Part shown: piece by piece, positions 57,059 to 64,000 of the stretch
Layout: the number at the start of each line of letters is the position of its first letter
Numbering within the stretch: the stretch's first letter is position 1
Source: Periconia sp. R9002
Lineage: Eukaryota > Ascomycota > Dothideomycetes > Pleosporales > Periconiaceae
Direction of reading: 5' to 3'
NCBI GenBank assembly: GCA_023627715.1
Contig: JAMAHW010000096.1
Location: 104,424-168,423, forward strand
Length of the DNA stretch: 64,000 nucleotides
Position numbers and translations under genes: made by a program
The notes under the pieces: generated by a model
Seen by the model: the letters and a program-made list of their open reading frames with translations, nothing else
What the model was told of the DNA's origin: nothing
Database searches by the model: none

Positions 57059-58629
57059 ATTGAAAGGATAGAAACTAGACCTACACAGCCCCTAAGCTTA
57101 ACAAAGGGGTTTGTTTAGGAAACAAAAAGCTTAGCTACATTTTCTAAGTCACATGCAGATTTGTTTGGGTAAGGCTGCTGCCTTCTACTCAACCACATCC
57201 AACTCTCCGTCTTGTCGCCTAATCGCACGGTTCACCTACTCTAACTAGGATTGCGTCTGAGTGAGCAGGTCTCGATCTTCTTATGTGGCTGGAGGTGGAA
57301 ATGAACTGTGATAGAAGAGTATCTATGGGGCCGTAAGCATGCGAATCAGGGTCCATCGCTTCAGTGAGTAGTAAGCCATGAACTTAAAGTTTGTTGTAAA
57401 GACGTTTGAACTGGTCTGAGCGCCTATTATTCTTACTTCCGTGGAGTGAGCTATGACCAGTGGCGCGCTGCAGCATCTGTATGAACCGCAGCAATAGGGA
57501 GTCCCTAAGGTTGGTTGCCAATTTGATCGTGTGTTGAGTGGAGCACAGAAAACGACGGCCGTGATAATAATCTGAAGTTTTGTTGCCCTGGCTGATCTCG
57601 CAACTCCGATTACTATCCTGTTGAAGTTTTTTGTCACCAAAGCTCACTAATTATATGGAAGATTGAGTGTGAACGAAATTATGGCCTGTTCTGGTTAGCA
57701 GACTTAACCGTGGGAGTAAGCTTATTCGCACTGCTGACAGATGTTGGTGGTTGTGATATGGCTTGCAGAGGCTCCCCAACATCTTAGCCTAGACCTTCGA
57801 GTGAGCTTGGACGGCTCGTGTCATATGCCTTGAGTAAGCGTGGAGGGTTCGTGACACCCTTGGCAGCTCGTGTCGCCCTTGACGCTAGCGACTCAACACC
57901 ACAAATGATATCGCAAAAATGCTGAAATCAGTGAGATCTATGAAAAGCTTGGATCCCAGAGTAAGCATAGGCGGCTCGTGACACCCTGGTCGGCAACAAA
58001 TGACATTCCGAGCATTGCCACTTATGTTGCTAACAACGAATTCCAAAGACAAATACGAGCCGCGTCCGATGGCATCTAGCTCAGGAGCCTTAGGATTCAT
58101 TTTCCACATAGATAAACTAACTGATGCATTTTTAACAGTTCGCAAGTGATGAAAGATGGTTCAACTGGGCTTTTGTAAGTATTTCGCGATGTGGCTTCTT
58201 GAATCTTTTCCATGGACCATTTGTTGAACGAAGAAGATCTGCTTAGAGTATTTGCCGTTCGTTTGTCCCGTGTATGACAAACATCAAAGGTCTGTTCCTC
58301 ACGGGCAAGAGTGGTTTGGGAAACTGGTACATCTATCCGTATGGCGGCAGGGGACCGTGAACATAAGCAGATGAGAGCGTTGGCGGCGTGTCTAGTCCGG
58401 CAACGCAACGTCCAACTTGAGCAATCAGCGCAGTAGCGATATTTTCGAGTCTCGACATGCGTTCTACGCCACGTGCGCCACCAAGACCCTCAGATGCTCA
58501 CTTTTAGTCTTTTACGGTAGTCATAATATCAGAGATTTTAGAGTGGAAGTCCAACTTCAAGTATAAGTAACTCCTTTGTACTCTCTTCGAAAGATCGGCA
58601 AGCTACTTCCACGCTCCCTCATCGCCACC
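57059..58629. other. Intergenic with short repeats
   Basis: Minus frames at 57885-58145 and 58097-58408 lack recognisable motifs. The region includes the short repeats listed separately and the promoter of the peroxidase gene. Confidence 0.45.
57799..57989 (+). repeat. Three short related repeats
   Basis: Units at 57799, 57832 and 57959 share GAGTRAGC followed after a few bases by GGCTCGTG or GGTTCGTG and ACACCCT-like ends (for example GGCGGCTCGTGACACCCTGG). The first two are head to tail, the third about 95 bp further. The core GGCTCGTG recurs in the 61 bp tandem unit at the right end of the window. Confidence 0.45.
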
Positions 58630-60562
58630 ATGCGTTCATTCTCTCTCGTTGCCTTTGGCCTGCACTTCCGCGGTCTGCTCTCTCAGACTCTAGATGCAAA
58701 TAACGTATCCCTTGATGAAAAGGTCCTGGCTGTCGAAAGGCTCTTGGTGGGCCCCGGCACTATTGACTTCCCAGTGGCACCCTGTCGTCGCAACCTCAAC
58801 TCAGCTCCCAACGAGGTCGCTGGTGATCAGACTGCTGCTCAATGGGTCAGGACAGTCTTCCATGATTTTGCCACGGCAGATGTCAAGGCTGGTATAGGGT
58901 AAGGAGAATGACCCTGAAACCCACGATCGCTCTGACAGGAGAACAGCGGGCTCGATGCTTCAATCGGTTTCGAAGCGGACCGGCCAGAAAATGAAGGCCT
59001 CACCTTCTTGGGAAATTCGTTCATCAACGAAACAATCAAGGGCGTAAGAGTTTTACGATATCTGGCAGCAGCAAACTTCTGATTGAGCATGATAGTTCAA
59101 CTTGTTCTCGGATGTGTTCGTCTCTACCGCTGATTTCATCGCACTGGTACGCCCCCTCAACTGTCTGTTTTCCGAAGCTTACGAACCTAGGGACTTGCTG
59201 CGTCTCTGAATTCATGCGACACCGGCATCCCCCTCATTAAGCTTCGTGTAGGCCGCATCGACGCCACCGGTCCCGGTCCTGAAGGTGTTCCAAAACCACA
59301 AGATAGCTTGCAATCAGCTACAGATGCCTTCGCGAAGGCTGGATTCAACAAGACTGAGATGATCCAGGCAGTCGCTTGTGGCCACTCAATCGGCTCAGTC
59401 CACAAAGTCGATTTTCCTGAAATCGTGGGCGACGAAGCGACGACCGATCCATCCCCCCCTGGCACCGGTGCTGATACCTTTGACAGCACGCCTTTCAACT
59501 TTGACAACACACAGCTCCAGGAATATCTCACTGGAAAGGGTAAGAGAGGTGGTCCTCTTGTGACGACGAAGAACGTTACTATGCAATCAGATCTCCGCAT
59601 CTTCACGTCGGACAGTAACGCCACCGTCAAGGCCATGTCCTCGGCTGATTCCTTTAGGAAGACTTGCTTGACCATCTTCGGGAAGATGCTTGACACGGTT
59701 CCCAAGAGCGTTACCCTGTCCGACCCCGTTGTCCCCCGACCCTGGATTACCCAGGAATCTCACTTGGACTTGTCGTCATCTGGGGCCCTCCTGTTTTCTG
59801 GCAATATCACAACGAATGAGAATGCATTGAAGACCGCTCCTAGCACGGCCTCGTATGTGTATCTCACGAGCAGCGGTAGCACTGTTAAATCCGGGACAAG
59901 CAAACCGGCACGTGAGTCAGCTAGCTTCCAAAGGCACATGTGGCTCCAGTTACTAACCTTCGCAGGTGCACTTGATATGGTTATCCATGATGCTCTTCTA
60001 GGTGATACGCGTTCTGCGCCCTTTGGTCAGATCACGCAGTACGCGTTCAATGATACGATCACCAAAGACGTGACCTCCATCAAAATTCAAAATTCCTACA
60101 CTGAAAAAATTAACACAGGCCTCTTCGTAGTGCCTTCCCAATCCTTTATCAGCACAGACAGCAACCGCGTGCAAACCTACCTCGTCCGCGCAGCTGTATG
60201 CTTCTCCCATGGTTATTTATTCGGCCAGCAAAAGCTAATAGACGTCGCAGGTACCTACGTCCACCGCCAACTCGGGCGGAAGCATGACAGGCATACTCTA
60301 TCGCTCATCTTTACAGCCCAACTCCGTGGCTCCGAAATTCATCCGCATTCCGTTCACGCTGACCAAGGAGAAGACGCTGGGTGACTTCACTATCTTCAAG
60401 GGACAAGTGAAGGAGAAAGGTGCTCCGTCCGTGATTGGTGGCCGCAATGCTATTGACGTGCAGTTTGGCAGCTTGAGGAGTAAGAAGGTATTGCGTATGT
60501 TTCAGGACCCTGGTGTCTTAGAGAATTTCTTCAGACCCTGCGATGATTTAACAAAGTGTTAG
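58630..60562 (+). CDS. Secreted heme peroxidase (plant-type fold) with C-terminal extension
   Basis: Six exons: 58630-58898, 58947-59043, 59096-59146, 59191-59911, 59966-60195 and 60251-60562; 559 residues, with a near-ideal start context (GCCACCATGCG). A signal peptide precedes the domain. The distal heme pocket is in QWVRTVFHDF (Arg74, His78), followed by GGLDASIGFE with calcium-site residues. The proximal ligand is in AVACGHSIGS (His204), with DTFDSTPFNFDN beyond it. This is the PF00141 peroxidase fold of fungal class II/hybrid type. The first ~290 residues correspond to the catalytic domain. About 260 further residues, Ser/Thr-rich and beta-like, form an extension longer than in lignin-degrading class II enzymes. 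It is probably secreted and oxidises phenolics with hydrogen peroxide. All introns keep frame; the gene is intact and abuts the RIP-like desert. Confidence 0.9.
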
Positions 60563-63500
60563 ACGGATGTTATAAATAAATATAAACTAAGAGCATTTTA
60601 GTAGTAAAATGAAATATAGTACCTAGTTAATAACACCTTACTGCATATAGCTTTTAACACATCTTTTTAAATCTTCTATTTACTTTATATTTTAAAAGGT
60701 TACTACTTTTATTATTACTAAGTTAAACTATTTTATTAGGGTTATCCCCTAGAATACTTTTCCTCTTTAGGACTAGGCTAGTAATTAGTTAGCTACTTAG
60801 TTAGCCTAAGTCTTCCTATATATAGTACTTTTACAAGGGTCCTATTAGGCACTAATATAAGGTGTATAGTAACTAGGGTTAATTATATAAAATACTAAGT
60901 AAGATATACTAAGGTAGAGCTAGGTAGGTGCCTAGGTATAGCTAAATACTAAGCTAGAACTAGAATAACTATTATTTTAGGTTACATAATTAGAGATCTT
61001 AGGTTTAAATTTTAGCTTTATTACACTACTCCTTTTTCTTTTTATAGTAGTTCTATTACTATAATATATACATAATAAGCTAATATAATAATAGGCTAGT
61101 AAATAATAAATAGTAATAAATAGTTATAATTATAGTTATCTATAGTCTACTTAATATAATTAGTTAATTAGTAATCCTTTAAAAGTCTATTAGGTAGGTA
61201 TAGTATAGTACTTATATAAAAGTTTAGTATCTTTTAGTAGAGTTAAGGTAATAATAATTAACTATAGCCTAGTCCTTATTTACTAGCACATCTTTAACTC
61301 TAATATACTAGGATAAAGGAAATTATATTATTTTCCTCTCTAAAGTGGCACGTGCGCTAGTAAATTAGGAGGAAATTAACTATAATTTCCATACTATAAT
61401 TTCCAAACATAAGGAAATTATAGATTTATACTAGGAAATTATATATATATAGTAGGAAATTATATTATTCTATTAGTAAATTATAATTAGTAGTTAGAAA
61501 ATATAGCTTTACTATAGGAAAATAAAGTTTTGCTATAGGAAATTAAAGTTTTGCTATAAGAAATTAAAGTTTCGCTATAAGAAATTAAAGTTTTACTATA
61601 GAAAATTAAAGTTTCGCTATAAGAAATTAAAGTTTCGCTATAGAAAATTAAAGTTTTACTATAGAAAATTAAAGTTTTACTATAGGAAATTAAAGCTTTA
61701 CTATAGGAAATTATATATAGTCTCTAATTTTAGTTTAAAAATATAAGTAAAATAAATACTAACCTTAGTATATAAGAATAGTACTTAATGTTTTATTGCA
61801 TATAGAGAGAGGGGCCCTAAAAGTAAACGGCCCCTCTTAGTATATATATCTATATTATACTATTAAGAACTTCTATTACACTATATATAATAAAACCTAT
61901 AATATTAAGGTAAGTTAAAATTATTATATATATTATTATTAAGTTTAGTATTATCTCTATTAGTATTATTAGAGTCTAGTATCTTAATAATACTATACTT
62001 ATTATTATCTTAGTTATCTAAAATCCGCCTGCTATAGGGTAGGGTTCTATTTTTCTCTTCTTTACTTTTTTCTTCTAAAATACGCCTAGTATATAGTAGA
62101 GCCTTAGTCTTATTAATACTTTAGTAACCTTTTAAAGTAGGATAAGAAATAAACCTTTTAAATAGACTAAGTATATTAGTAGTCTCTTCTACGTTTACGT
62201 TATAAATATAATAAAGCTCTTTAGGTAGCGCTTTATTAAGTATGTAAGATATAACTAAGAGCTCTATATACTATAAAAAGTAGAGAATACTTAGATTACA
62301 CCTTACTACTATACGCGCCTATTATTAGATTATATCTTAGGTAACGTTTCTTTCTATAAACTAATTAGTAGCTATACTCTATAGAAGTAAACTATAGATA
62401 CTAACGCTACTAAAAATATTTTTAATAAACGTCTATTTTTAACCCTAGTTTAATATATCTATAAACTTTTTCTACTCTATAGTATATAACGTTTTAGTAA
62501 AAGAGTTATAGAAGTTATTACTATACGCGTAAGAGAATATAGTATTCTAAGTAAGATTTTTATAGCTTATACCTTTTCTACTAGTTTTTTTTAAGTAATA
62601 CTCTTTTACTTTTACTTTTAACGTAGTGTATTTATTATATAACTAGTATAAGTGCTAGTAATATTTAATCTCTTTAATTAAACCTAACTTAATAAAAGTA
62701 TAGGTATTAGTAAAGACTTACTTAAACGCTCTACTTACCTTTTTAGTTATACCTATATTAATATTTACGCCTTTACCTATATCTCTATACTAGGTTTTAA
62801 AAACCTTATTATTGTAGAAATAGTCTTTACTTTATATTAGAAATAGTTAACTACTTATACTACTACTCTACTAACTCTAGATACTCTACTAGTTCTAGAT
62901 TACTTCTATTAACCTAATAAGTTATCCCTTTTTAATAAATTTTAAGATCTTTCTAGAGCTCTAATAAGGCTACGCTTCTATTACGTAGTTATAGAAACGT
63001 ACTTACTTTTTAGATAGCTTCTTACTAGTAAGTATTTTAGGCGTAATCTAGGAACTTAGCTATATACTACTAATATCTAAATTAAGTTACTAAAGAAGAG
63101 AGTTTATTAGTATTAGAAGGGTAGCTTTTTTGCGGCGCTTACGCTTTTTTATTACTTTATCTATAAGAGCGTTTTTAGACTTATCTTTATTATCCTATAA
63201 GTAATTAACTCTATCCTCCTTTAGCTACTTAAAGATAGAATTTATATAGGTAATAAGCTATCTCTTTCCTATACGCTTATATATCTAATAGAGAGCTACT
63301 TTTAGTATTTTAGCTAAAAATACTATATGTTTATTACTAGCTAGGCCGTACGCACTATAAACCCCCTTATTATATTTATCTATAAGTATAGTTAGTTATA
63401 TTATATCTCTAGCCTAATCGCTACTATAGTGTCTTTAGTAGTCTAGTTTAATTTAAAGAGTATAAGCTAGCGAAGCTATATAGATAGGTATCTTATATAT

Positions 63501-63864
63501 AATTTAAATAAATTACTATATCTAATTATCTAGCGGGGAAAAAAAGAGAAAGAGGGGGCTAAAGGTAGCGTTATTTCTATAATTAATCTAATATTATAAA
63601 GGTATATATTATACGCTTATATAGAATAGAACTAATTTTAACTTATATAAGATAAGAGAGTGTATATAGCTATTACTAGTTCTTAATAGATAACGTAGTA
63701 GAACTATATAAAAGTATAAGTGCGTATAATAGTAACTAGGGTTTAAAACTTAAAGGGCGTAATGCTAAACTAATTAGGGGGCTTTTTATATTATATTTAT
63801 TATTATAGCTAATCTTTTATAACGTATAAGCCACCTATTTTATCCTTTATAATTAGATAAGACC
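60563..63864. mobile_element. AT-saturated, RIP-mutated repeat block
   Basis: About 3.3 kb with no reading frame of even 60 codons, saturated with TA. CpA and TpG dinucleotides are nearly absent, while CT and AG remain common, for example across 61860-61980 and 62830-62930. This is the pattern left by RIP, which converts CpA to TpA in duplicated DNA. The original element cannot be identified by eye. Single-copy DNA resumes at its left edge, 20 bp or so after the peroxidase stop codon. Confidence 0.75.
61503..61712 (+). repeat. 21 bp minisatellite, ten copies
   Basis: Ten head-to-tail units of the form AAAGTTTYRCTATARRAAATT inside the AT-rich block. Variation between units is restricted mainly to C/T and G/A positions. 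Confidence 0.85.
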
Positions 63865-63986
63865 CTATCAAATCAGACGTAAATGGGATTATGAGTATAA
63901 TCCCTTTGAATACGGCTCGTGCACTCTATCAAATCAGACGTAAATGGGATTATGAGTATAATCCCTTTGAATACGGCTCGTGCACT
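63865..63986 (+). repeat. 61 bp tandem duplication, two identical copies
   Basis: 63865-63925 and 63926-63986 are identical. Each contains a perfect 8 bp inverted repeat with a 4 base loop (GGGATTAT-GAGT-ATAATCCC) and ends with GGCTCGTGCACT. It has normal base composition compared with the AT block to its left. Confidence 0.85.
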
Positions 63987-64000
63987 CTGAACGACAGGGG

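Noticed and set aside
61503..61712. Possible CRISPR-like array
   Set aside because: Repeats are contiguous without unique spacers, AT-only, and the host is a fungus; it is a minisatellite.

Overview
The window looks like an accessory, gene-poor stretch of a filamentous ascomycete (Pezizomycotina) chromosome. Protein genes have short introns (47-95 nt) with GTRNGT donors, CTRAC-type branch points and NAG acceptors. The families are typical of moulds: a Zn2Cys6 regulator, sedolisin, HET, DUF7708, UstYa-like, telomere-linked-helicase-like, P450 and highly reducing PKS. Several blocks are AT-rich with CpA/TpG depletion, the footprint of repeat-induced point mutation (RIP). No tRNA, rRNA or CRISPR array was seen. 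All exon models were built by eye from reading frames and splice signals.

Layout. 0-4.5 kb: mostly empty, with a glycosyltransferase-like relic and one putative secreted/membrane protein. 4.5-8.4 kb: an SDR and a Zn2Cys6 regulator diverging from a shared promoter. 8.5-9.2 kb: an ankyrin-repeat relic. 10.9-12.8 kb: secreted sedolisin. 17.2-18.2 kb: NAD(P)-binding epimerase-like protein. 20.2-22.3 kb: large membrane protein. 23.0-24.6 kb: relics of a telomere-linked-helicase-type protein. 25.1-28.8 kb: a coiled-coil/2EXR-like protein and a membrane protein. 28.9 kb: UstYa-like relic. 30.2-31.3 kb: second epimerase-like protein. 32.9-37.5 kb: a divergent pair of a DUF7708-type protein and an AAA+ ATPase.

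39.1-47.7 kb reads as the wreck of a secondary-metabolite gene cluster: an intact P450, a PKS fragment with an enoyl-reductase domain and stops, a truncated amino-acid permease, an intact GNAT, a truncated UstYa-like gene and a second broken P450. 48-48.4 kb carries a degenerate ~155 bp tandem repeat. 49-57 kb holds a small Cys-rich secreted protein, a HET relic, a Cys-rich tandem-repeat secreted protein with a frameshift at a C run, a broken large membrane protein and a small surface-type protein. 58.6-60.6 kb is an intact six-exon secreted heme peroxidase. From 60.6 kb to the end the DNA is an AT-saturated, RIP-like repeat desert, closed by a 61 bp tandem duplication.

Two sets of genes appear to work together: the SDR and its divergent regulator, and the DUF7708/AAA+ pair, whose family contexts suggest incompatibility or stress roles. 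The metabolic cluster is probably dead as a pathway, although its first P450 and its GNAT remain open.
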